Below are positions 1 to 7,850 of a stretch of DNA of 64,000 nt, one piece after another (within the stretch, counting starts at the first letter, position 1; each line of letters starts with the position of its first letter). This DNA comes from Phlyctochytrium arcticum (Eukaryota; Chytridiomycota; Chytridiomycetes; Chytridiales; Chytridiaceae). A model generated the notes under the pieces. It worked only from the letters and a program-made list of their open reading frames with translations, did not search any database and had not been told where the DNA came from. Where the stretch lies: the NCBI GenBank assembly GCA_025602905.1, contig JAHLKI010000004.1, positions 372,001-436,000 of the forward strand, given 5' to 3'. The position numbers and the translations under genes are program-made.

Positions 1-72
1 TAGTCGATGTGATCTAGACAACAATTGAATATTTAAAAAAAAACATAAAGATAAGAATATAATCATAAAAAT

Positions 73-148
73 CCGGCTGTAGTGTAAAGGTTGTCATAAG
101 GTTTCTTCTTCGCATTCCCGATGCAGGGTTCGAATCCCTGCCGGCCGA
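73..148 (+). tRNA. tRNA-like RNA polymerase III unit, probably degenerate
   Basis: Both internal promoter boxes are intact: an A box at 80-90 and a textbook B box at 127-137 (GGTTCGAATCC). The T arm folds perfectly (124-128 with 136-140, 7-nt loop). The acceptor pairs well only if one base near 73-74 bulges (74-79 with 142-147). No anticodon stem pairs cleanly, so I assign no isotype, and no T-run terminator follows closely. It may be a decayed tRNA gene or the head of a tRNA-derived SINE. Confidence 0.4.
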
Positions 149-254
149 AAATAACAGACTTTGAAATATAAAAGCTTCAATTAATGCAATGTATGATACA
201 TGTATGATACATGGTGCGTTTGCGTTTGCAATCCAAGTTTTAAAAACATGAAGA

Positions 255-710
255 ATGTTAAACAAGAAAATGTTGTTATTTGACACGGGAGATATCGCAT
301 TAAAGAGAATAGAACCTGATAGTGACGGAATATTTCATGTCGTCTCTATAGCAGAAAACGCAGTCTTTTCATCTCTGTATCTAGATGGCTTGAATGAAAC
401 TGATTTGAAGAATATCGATGTTGTCTTGGAATATATAAGATTGGATCATCAATTGGAAACATTTCGAGTGCCGTTAGAAGACCTTAGAAAAAAAGGTGTT
501 GATTACAGATCTAATTTGTTTCCAGTATTCATTCTTAATGAGTGACACTTAAAAGTCAGTTTCTTTATCGGAGACAAACTTGCAGTACCCAAACAGATAT
601 TCTTGAATATGCTTATATTACCGCCATCAGAATATATAAAACTACTTCTTCACGAAGAGAAAGATGAAATCATTATCAAATTGGCAGGTAGAGAGTTGCG
701 TATTTTTTAA
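255..710 (+). pseudogene. Orphan ORF with an in-frame TGA (96 + 54 codons)
   Basis: An ATG at 255 opens a 96-codon frame that meets TGA at 543-545. The same frame then stays open with a protein-like composition (hydrophobic and charged residues such as VSFFIGDKLAVPKQIF) to TAA at 708-710. The two halves read like one protein of about 151 residues with one nonsense codon. I do not recognise the family. No splice pair neatly removes the TGA. Other genes here (WOPR factor, CTU1) use TGA as their normal stop, so a reassigned code is unlikely. A pseudogene is the simplest reading; readthrough or two adjacent small ORFs are alternatives. Confidence 0.45.
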
Positions 711-716
711 ATGCCC

Positions 717-775
717 GAATCAATAAAGAATCAATAAAGAATAGCTAAAGAATAGCTAAAGAATCACGAAAGAGT
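717..775 (+). repeat. Short A-rich direct repeats
   Basis: The unit (C)AATAAAGAAT occurs twice, then AGCTAAAGAAT twice, then a diverged AAGAATC copy. These are tandem duplications of 11-14 bp just after the interrupted ORF. They look like slippage products; I see no coding role. Confidence 0.6.
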
Positions 776-987
776 CGTATCCGTATCAATTTGATAGGGA
801 TGGATCCTGAAAAGTGAATATTTCATTCCCGTTGCGTTTTGATGCGGTGAGGGTCATTGTTTCACGTTTTCCACACACTTCATCATATTCAGCAATTTGA
901 AAAAAGGAAATTTTCCTATAAAAGTAAAACACACTTAAACGTTTATTACTTTTGTAGGATTTTTTCCTTTTTTTGCTAAAAGTAAAT

Positions 988-1026
988 CGACAAGTAGCGA
1001 CAAGTGGCGACAAGTAGCGACATGTA
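988..1026 (+). repeat. 10-bp tandem repeat, unit CGACAAGTAG
   Basis: Three tandem copies of a CGACAAGTAG/CGACAAGTGG unit and a fourth diverged copy lie 145-180 bp upstream of the ORF at 1170. They could be binding sites or simple slippage. Confidence 0.7.
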
Positions 1027-1078
1027 GATGGGTACCTTAGGAGCGAATAAGCGGCGAGAGATTCAATTGGTTCTTTCC

Positions 1079-1124
1079 TATCGATACAAAGAAAAGGTAT
1101 CGATACAATCACGAGTATATAAAG
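1079..1124 (+). promoter_or_regulatory. Inverted repeat and TATA box upstream of the ORF at 1170
   Basis: TATCGATAC (1079-1087) is repeated in inverted orientation as GTATCGATA (1097-1105), and each arm holds a palindromic ATCGAT. A TATATAAAG box follows at 1116-1124, about 46-54 nt before the start codon. The spacing suggests a core promoter. Confidence 0.5.
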
Positions 1125-1169
1125 CGACGAACCTGCCTTACATTGCATCAAGTTAGAATCAAGTTAGCA

Positions 1170-1511
1170 ATGAGTCGATTGGAGGAGCGAGTATTGGAGT
1201 TTATCAACCTAGACATATCAGCAGAATACGATGCGGCGAATAGAGTCGTCAAGAAACATACAGCGGCGTTAGAATATATCAAGCAAGAGATGAAGAAGAA
1301 GAATATAACTTCATTATCAGTGAAGGACGGCGGAATATCCAAGAAACTATCGTTCAACATAAGGAAACAAAGCCGCGTCGATATCAAGGCATTACCGATG
1401 GATATTCGCGATTCATACCAGACACTAATGGAAATCTGGACAAGAAACGTGAGAGTGGAAGATCCAGCGGCGGATGACGTCATCGAGTCAGAAGTGATAG
1501 TGATAGATTAG
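1170..1511 (+). CDS. Small orphan protein, 113 aa
   Basis: The ORF runs from ATG 1170 to TAG 1511, with a TATA box and inverted repeat just upstream. The product is soluble and charged, probably largely helical in its first half (MSRLEERVLEFINLD, then a Lys-rich stretch), with an acidic, valine/isoleucine-ended C-terminus. No signal peptide, membrane segment or recognised motif is visible. Composition and upstream elements argue for a real gene. It is intronless and sits in an AT-rich stretch that differs from the gene-rich DNA to the right. Function unknown. Confidence 0.55.
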   Translation: MSRLEERVLEFINLDISAEYDAANRVVKKHTAALEYIKQEMKKKNITSLSVKDGGISKKLSFNIRKQSRVDIKALPMDIRDSYQTLMEIWTRNVRVEDPAADDVIESEVIVID

Positions 1512-1536
1512 AGTTAGCATCGAATGATTATGTGGC

Positions 1537-1736
1537 CGCTCGGATCGTGTCAGAATCCTATTGATAGATAGTTGCCACGATCTTAGATCAGATCAGTATA
1601 GTTATGTATCTATATAGGGAGCTTCTGACACGGGCAAGATCTTAACGATAGATCTGCGAATACAGGCCTGATCTGCGCTTGCCACGGTTCAAAAACGTGT
1701 CAATTTTAAACTATATCATTAAACTATATCATTAAA
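1537..1736. repeat. Cluster of short inverted and direct repeats
   Basis: GTGTCAGAA near 1547 is the inverse of TTCTGACAC near 1623. TTGCCACG occurs near 1571 and near 1679. ATTAAACTATATC is tandemly duplicated near 1710-1733. AGATC-type palindromes recur throughout. The stretch has no gene and leads into the palindrome at 1776. Confidence 0.5.
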
Positions 1737-1775
1737 CTGCATGCAGCTATTCAATCCCTATATAGATGCCAGCCA

Positions 1776-1845
1776 GTGCCACGGTGCATACTGCCACTGA
1801 CCACCCACCCGGGTGGGTGGTCAGTGGCAGTATGCACCGTGGCAC
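1776..1845. repeat. Perfect 70-bp palindrome without spacer
   Basis: Each arm is 35 bp and the centre lies between 1810 and 1811 (CCACCCACCC/GGGTGGGTGG). Every base pairs from GTGCCACGG at the left edge to CCGTGGCAC at the right; pairing stops at 1775/1846. It could extrude as a cruciform or give a long RNA hairpin. It might be a small inverted-repeat element or the fold-back of one; I see no flanking target-site duplication. Confidence 0.9.
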
Positions 1846-2722
1846 CGTTAGGCTCAATGTATGGACTTCCCACACTGTTCGGAATTAAAAATCGTGCGAG
1901 AATCCACCAGCCTACTACCGGATGTCAAGGCTGCACCACACCATTCGATGTACGCGTTCGTCGCTTTTTCCCAAGGATTGTTGGGATGGAGGGTCTCACA
2001 GACAATGTGTATACAGGAAAGCATGTAGCTTTTTAGATCCTCTGCCATAGTTTGGATCTATATATTTGATTACGAAATCGCCATTCCGAGATTCTGAGGC
2101 AGGATCCAGGGGATCCAAAGTGGAAGTGTGTAAGGTAAGAACAACTGTGCAGAGTGTATAGCCATGGGAAAAAAAGTAACAGAAACGTGGGGAAACATCT
2201 ATCTGGAGGTGGTACAGCATTGTTTGAGGGAAAGACTCGAGGATCGACCAGAAACTGAGTGTTGTCAATAATGGAGTGTGGGGTTACGGCAATTACCAAT
2301 GGGGAAACGTGGGAAATAATGAGCGCAACCCCTACACCGGCGGTGCAATTTAAGATTAAAAAGCAAAAAGTTTCCAAACCCTCAAGTGAACGTGACATTT
2401 TTGCGGATATTTGTTTGGATCTCGCTTGATTTCCAGTAACGCCGTAAGTGCGAAGCGTGTTGGTGAAACAAAACAATGTATTTGCGTAATGGTGAACTTT
2501 TTAATGATAATGTGGGTGTCCAGTTAAATGTGGATTGTTTCCTGTCCAAAAAACGTACAAGTGGGGGTATTAAAAAACAAATAGACAAAAAAATACCACC
2601 CAGATGTTTGATCCTTTGTGTCTTTGTGTGCCACTCGTACACAGGATAAGAACAAAGTAGTTAATTGTTGCCTTTGTTGCAATCTTGAGATGGGTCGAAT
2701 AATCGGCGTGACGGGGGGGAGG

Positions 2723-2727
<5 letters not shown>
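1846..2727. other. Non-coding stretch, nothing convincing
   Basis: Both strands carry open frames of 60-150 codons, but none has gene-like composition. A 36-codon ATG frame at 2164 on the + strand (MGKKVTETWGN...) looks mildly protein-like and may be a remnant. Confidence 0.4.

Positions 2728-2757
<30 letters not shown>
2728..2757 (+). repeat. G30 homopolymer
   Basis: Thirty uninterrupted G residues follow a GA-rich lead-in. The tract ends 10 bp before the TATA box of the gene at 2882. It could form G-quadruplexes. Its exact length may be unreliable because homopolymers assemble poorly. Confidence 0.85.
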
Positions 2758-2758
<1 letters not shown>

Positions 2759-2767
2759 GGTGTTGAT

Positions 2768-2774
2768 TATAAAG
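2768..2774 (+). promoter_or_regulatory. Probable TATA box (TATAAAG)
   Basis: It lies 108 nt upstream of the ATG at 2882 and directly after the G30 tract. Similar boxes precede the paralogue at 18177-19262 (TATAAAAAC near 19308). Confidence 0.5.
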
Positions 2775-2881
2775 ACCACTAAACAAAGAACCTTCCCCCT
2801 TCGCTTTGACAATTTGGCACATCATTTCTTGTTTGATTTCTTTCGGTTGGAGGATACCCGCCTCTCAAAGTTTGCCATCTG

Positions 2882-3982
2882 ATGTCGTCTACCCCCTCAC
2901 CGCGACGACGACCGGGAGCAGCCCGCATCCCATTCCTCATTATCGCTTTTTTGATACCCACGCTGCTAGGATTCCTCATCAGCAGCGCACCGACAGTCGT
3001 CGATGCCGAATGTGTATGCCACTCGGACGCCCCCACCAAGTTAAGCGGTTTCCTGTCCCAATCCTCTGCCTCCCCAAACCCAACGACCACCCGCGTGAGT
3101 TGCAATGCCGATGTGGCAATCTACATGACACGTCCCCTCATGAACAAACCGCGGTCGACCACCGGCTGGATTGTCCCATTTTACAACAAGGCCTGGAAGT
3201 ATCTGAAGGAAACTTATGGGAGTTGTTCCGTTCCGAGAACTTTGGGAGCGCCAATTGGACCTGCATGTGAAGCGTTTGGGGCACCGAAACCGTTGATTGC
3301 GCAGTTTGGGCTGGGACAGAGTCCAGCTATGGATCCATGGTCGGATGGGTGGGGCGCTTGGACAACGCGGTTTGATCCATCGTCAGGAGGCTCGCGCACG
3401 AATTTCCGGACTTGGTTGGGCCAAACACATAACGGATGGTTACCCAATGACTATGGCATCAAGCGACTATCCATACATTATCTGTGTATGGCAGTCGAGA
3501 CGGGGGCGGCAGGTGTCAATGATACTCCCGCCATGGCTGTTTGGGGACAGAGCACGTTTTCCGACATCTGCAGCTACGACTTTTTCAACAAAACCGGGAT
3601 GACCTCTGAGGCTACGCAAGCCTATACGGAATGGCGAGCCGACAGCACGGATACTTACCCGCCAGGCACGAGCAACGCCCGATGGTTTCGGGACTGGTAC
3701 TATCCGCTCTGGGTGGAAAAAGGGTACTCGCTGGCCTGGCACGAGACATTTTTCGGCTTGTTGAGCCAGTACTTTCCGACTCAGCCTGAGAACAGCAATG
3801 CGAATTTGGTGTATACACGTCGCATGAATATGGGCGAGTATGTCCACTTCATGAGTGCGACGGTCGGGCGCAATCTGCGGCCCATGGCGATTACTTCGTT
3901 CAATTCCGGGTTCAGCTCGTCTCAGTTTACGACTGCTCGTACTGCATTCCCTGCCTTGAATTCAATGTATACCTACCCGTAG
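2882..3982 (+). CDS. Secreted or anchored protein of an unrecognised family, copy 1 (366 aa)
   Basis: This is a single uninterrupted exon. The N-terminus has a short Arg/Pro-rich cytosolic head (residues 1-15), a hydrophobic segment at about 16-36, then a lumenal body opening with CVCH (44-47). This fits a signal peptide or type II anchor. Cysteines (SCN, YGSC, CEAF, LCM, DICSYD) recur in the paralogues and suggest disulfides. Family blocks include TTTRVSCN, WIVPFY, NARWFRDWYYPLW, an HE-xx-FG-x-LS-x-YFPT block and GEYVHFMSA. I find no HExxH or other catalytic signature I can name. Two full paralogues and one truncated copy lie at 18.2-22.7 kb. Function unknown. Confidence 0.85.
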   Translation: MSSTPSPRRRPGAARIPFLIIAFLIPTLLGFLISSAPTVVDAECVCHSDAPTKLSGFLSQSSASPNPTTTRVSCNADVAIYMTRPLMNKPRSTTGWIVPFYNKAWKYLKETYGSCSVPRTLGAPIGPACEAFGAPKPLIAQFGLGQSPAMDPWSDGWGAWTTRFDPSSGGSRTNFRTWLGQTHNGWLPNDYGIKRLSIHYLCMAVETGAAGVNDTPAMAVWGQSTFSDICSYDFFNKTGMTSEATQAYTEWRADSTDTYPPGTSNARWFRDWYYPLWVEKGYSLAWHETFFGLLSQYFPTQPENSNANLVYTRRMNMGEYVHFMSATVGRNLRPMAITSFNSGFSSSQFTTARTAFPALNSMYTYP

Positions 3983-5251
3983 AATAGTTTTTTTTTCAAA
4001 AGTTTGCAGTTTGGGCTAGTCGACAGTTCTTCGTTCGGGTGTCTACAGTGTATGGTGCAATTGTTTTTAATTTTATTGCGACGGATGACTGTCCAGATAC
4101 AGTATATATCTCGTTCGACTATCGAAATGTCTTCAGTGAAAGGTCTAAGCGGACAGGACAGTACGTACCCTTTCGTCCTGCAATTTTTCTGGATGTCAAT
4201 GTTCAAAATAGTCACAATAGGCAACCACAAGGAGATCCGACAATGGTATAACGGAAAAGAATTCCCATATTTTCGATGGGGCATCCACTGTCGCCAGGTT
4301 TTATGTATGAAAAAGTTCATGTGCGACTTACCACTATGGGAAAGACGAAATCGCCGGTAACTCGACATGAATGAATGTAAGCTCCCGTAGCCCGGCCATC
4401 TGTGTGCCCACTGTCTGCGGTCATCAATGCTAGCGGTTTCCAAGGATTGGGCTATTTGCTTTCAAAGACCGACATCTGGGAAAATTTAAGTTTACCTTAG
4501 GCTTCTATTCCTTACCAGGCCTACCAATGCTTTGGCTTGGTGTCAAGCGCCAAACAAGAAAAAGCCTAATCTGACTTTCTTTGACAAATACCAGCTCCCA
4601 CTACCGCCTTGCACCCCTTGCAGGCCCAGAACGGGAAATGGGAATTCTTATCTTTATAATTTTCTTTTGCAATACGGGGGAGGTATACCGGTACTGCCTT
4701 GGGCAGAAAGGAAAGACTCAGATATATGATCATGTCTCAACAATTACATATTTGTGGTTGGTACGGCTCGTAAAATAGAACAAACGATAGAGAAAAGCAG
4801 GGTTCCTAGTTGTAAGTCCCAAGATAAGAGTGCCAGCCAGGATTTTTTTGAAAATCTATGACCTTTCAGTCCCAGACAACACCGTCGACTGCGACCCGTA
4901 GATCTAAAAATTTAAATATCGTTTGATAAGGATGGACACATGAGTATGTACAAGGCTCTCAGAATGTTCAAACCGTATGTATGAAATAGTTTGGACTTCA
5001 TCATTTTGAATCTCGAGATTTGAAAACCCAGTGCGCCGAGGGTACTGTGTATATGCACGTATGCCACTGAAGTAAAAAGAACGAAACTTCCAAGTTCCAA
5101 TTAACCTTCGGAATTCACCGGAGGTGCATACACGCTCCAATAGCCTATGGCTAATTTGTGCTAAAAACTTCTGGCGAGCGTCGAGCTCGTGAGCTCGTGA
5201 AATCTTAAGATTACTGCCAGGCATTTCCAGACGCCCGCAGCGCCAGACACT
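3983..5251. other. Intergenic, with a weak coding-like patch
   Basis: No gene can be assigned. One + strand frame from about 4042 to 4371 looks protein-like on both sides of an in-frame TAA (4249-4251), for example YISFDYRNVF before and HPLSPGFMYEKVHVR after. It may be the remnant of an old gene or element. Confidence 0.35.
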
Positions 5252-5452
5252 ATGAAGCAGCATATACCGCTCGCAGATATATATGAAACCCAAAAGTCTG
5301 ACCATACTCACACATATATATACATAGACTACACTCGTTACCAAAGTGGGAGAGCACCGGAGAGCATGCATTTGGACATTTCAAATACTAGCAGAAACAG
5401 GTATAGAGAACGTCGGTTTGCCGCAAGTGAAGTTTTTCGAACAGATTTCATC

Positions 5453-6228
5453 ATGGAAAGGTGTGCAGATCCGATCCGGAAGTCTGCTAGGAAAGGTGCA
5501 TCAAAAGCGCACCCGGTGGTGAAAAGGATCATTGTCGCCTCCAAGTTTACCTTGGAAGTTGGACTAGCCGTGCCCTTCATATCGGAGGTACCTCCCTCCC
5601 TTTAGTCCCTTACTTCCCTCCCTATATATCATAATGAAATTGGTACTGCCTGAGATTTGCCTGCCCCAGACGAAAAGAGTACCACTGTCATCTTCAAGAT
5701 AGTGCGAATTCTCATGCGCAACATGAATGGTCCCGCCAACCTTACTTTTCCTGCACTGCACTTACTGGATTGGTTCGTTGCCCGCATCTCCGCCCCAAAA
5801 AAATAAACTATGGTTATAATACAATACGGTACTACGGTAATCCTCAAAGAGAAAACTGACAGCAACATTCCGACCGAGCATGGGACACCCCAACGAGCAT
5901 TGAACCCTAGCTCCTTCTGATTATAGGAACTCGAGGAAAAATGGGCAATTTTGGTCCAAGCGTCAGCATTTGTATAATGCTGTCAAGAGCCTGGCAGCTG
6001 CCCGTCACATATCCAATAGAGACGCCGCTCAGCTTTTGGAGACGGAAAGAAAACGAATCCATATCAGGTAAGGAGTCCAGAAGTTGTGATCAGAAATGCA
6101 TGCCTAATCGATCAAACAGATTGAATCTCGGAAAGCGTCCTCCATCGGTCTCAAAATTTCAGGAACTATTGCAAAAAGACCACGCCGCCATCATAGAATA
6201 TTTAACAGCACAACCTCTATCATCATAG
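5453..6228 (+). CDS. Unidentified multi-exon gene, 5' structure unresolved
   Basis: Three stretches look coding. The last two exons are clearest: a frame up to 6067 (LYNAVKSLAAARHISNRDAA..., helical), an intron 6068-6119 with good GTAAG/CAG signals, then a frame to TAG 6226-6228 ending YLTAQPLSS. Further upstream, 5670-5803 reads as a hydrophobic helical segment (VIFKIVRILMRNMNG...FPALHLLDWFVARI). From 5453 a basic segment runs to about 5587 (KASKAHP..., VVKRIIVASKFTLEVG). I could not join the first two blocks to the third in phase with plausible sites. The gene may be longer, mis-sequenced or decaying. Family not recognised. Confidence 0.45.
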
Positions 6229-7760
6229 ATTTTAGTGGTAGCCAGTACTTTTAGTCACTTTCGCATAGGTAGAATAGTGAATTCTCCCCTTTTCCCTCAA
6301 CTTTTTTTTCGGTTATTTATTAGATTTTGCTTTGTTACATCTCTTTTCTCACCAATCGGATCACAGCAACCATTTATCATATGTCAACAAAAAAGTTCTG
6401 GGGTTTCTTCAATAAAAAAGCCCTCCTGCTAGTTGCGTTGATCGCGGCTTGCTACTGAGTATTGATGCATTGCAAACGACGAGACGAAAAAACTCTGTGA
6501 AATTCAGCGGCTAATCAGTGGTGAAAGTGATTGGTGAACGCTATCGCTTTCCATGCCCAGATCTACGAAAGTTTACGCATTTATGATAGAAATGTTGAAT
6601 GATACCCATGTGGCATATAGGACTGCTCAATGATACTTTTGAAACAGTTCAATGAGGGTATAATTTGGGTATATACTAGCTACCCGCCAATACGGAGATC
6701 TTTGCCATATATTATGTACCCAGGTCCCAGGACAAGCAAAGTCTACACCTCACATCGGTTGTTGAGGGTAGGCACCCCTGAGGCACCCGTCAAACGAGTC
6801 AACGTCTATCCGAGTACGAATGCCCGAATCAACCACAGCAAGTGCCAGGTGGACCATACAACCCTTTCTGCTGTCAGACTGAGTCCGGAAAGAATTGATC
6901 GAGGAGCAATCAATGGCTACGCTCAATTAGATTACCGCCTGTTCAGCGATGTCCCAGTAGGGAGGATGACTGATCAGAAAGGAACGACAACCACCGACTC
7001 GGGCCATTTGACCTTGTGTGAAGAGGTGGCTCGCCGGTTTCGGCCCAATCGCTCCTCTTCAACGACTGCGCACCAGCGCTCTCGACGCGAGTCTTGGCAG
7101 CCGCTCTCTGCCGCTCTGCAAGGACCCCAACGCTTCAATGATGTTGGCCCGGCTTATACAGCATCTTGCCTCCAGTATCCTCGATCGTGACTTCCAAGTT
7201 CCAACGCGACTGGCTAACCAACCTCCACTGATGAACTGGCCCAGCAATTACTGTGCATATGTGTCGCTGCTGGTTCTCCCGCGGTTAAAAATCTCTTCCT
7301 ATTTTCTGCCTTTGTCTTTTCGTATTGTGTCGTTGGTTATCCATGTATTATCCATATTGTCCGCGCCCGCAACAACAGAGTAACAAGGTTGTGTAACGAG
7401 GGTGGACGCGCCGTCGATCCGGCTCGATGCGCAGCCAATCAGCGGCACCAGGCGGTGTCAGCGGCGCACGCGTGTGCAACGCGACCCGGCCCAATTAGGG
7501 TTTTAGCGTTCGGAATTGCCGAAATCCGAACGTTTGCGCAGCCACAACGGCTCGGCTGGAACGTTCCGCGGGCGACAAACCTAGAAAGCTTAATTTTCAT
7601 TCTTGTTGCTTCCGCAGTCTTTTCCCGGACGTTTTTTTCGGGCCGTCGCTGTCTCGTTTTCGTTCACCGCCATTAGCAGCCTCCCTGTTCCGTCTCTCCC
7701 CGTCCGTCTCCCCTCCCGGCCGCTCGCGCCAGAACCAGCGCTTTCGGGGATTTCTGCCTG
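6229..7760. other. Intergenic and promoter/5'UTR of the WOPR gene
   Basis: Open frames at about 6.6-7.4 kb contain some protein-like stretches (KDPNASMMLARLIQHLASSILDRDF is split between frames) but lack a convincing structure. From about 7600 the DNA turns strongly pyrimidine-rich (CTCC/TCTCCCC runs to about 7735), as is common in fungal leaders. Confidence 0.4.
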
Positions 7761-7826
7761 GTAAGTTTGTTGCGCAAGAAGAGTCCTTCGAGGGTCAATG
7801 GCTAACGACGGGATCAGTTTGCGCAG
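7761..7826 (+). other. Probable intron in the 5'UTR of the WOPR gene (66 nt)
   Basis: A consensus donor GTAAGT at 7761 follows CTGCCTG, and an acceptor GCGCAG ends at 7826, 24 nt before the ATG at 7851. Splicing would remove an upstream ATG (near 7799), which could matter for translation. Confidence 0.45.
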
Positions 7827-7850
7827 CCCTACATAGGAAAATTGACATTA

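Noticed and set aside
786..1151. 121-codon minus-strand frame
   Set aside because: It covers the tandem repeats and the promoter of the ORF at 1170, and its composition is not protein-like.
2033..2476. 147-codon minus-strand frame
   Set aside because: No ATG context, motifs or coding-like composition; likely chance.
6630..7383. Two overlapping + strand frames (186 and 121 codons)
   Set aside because: Each has only short protein-like parts and no splice model; described as intergenic with possible remnant.
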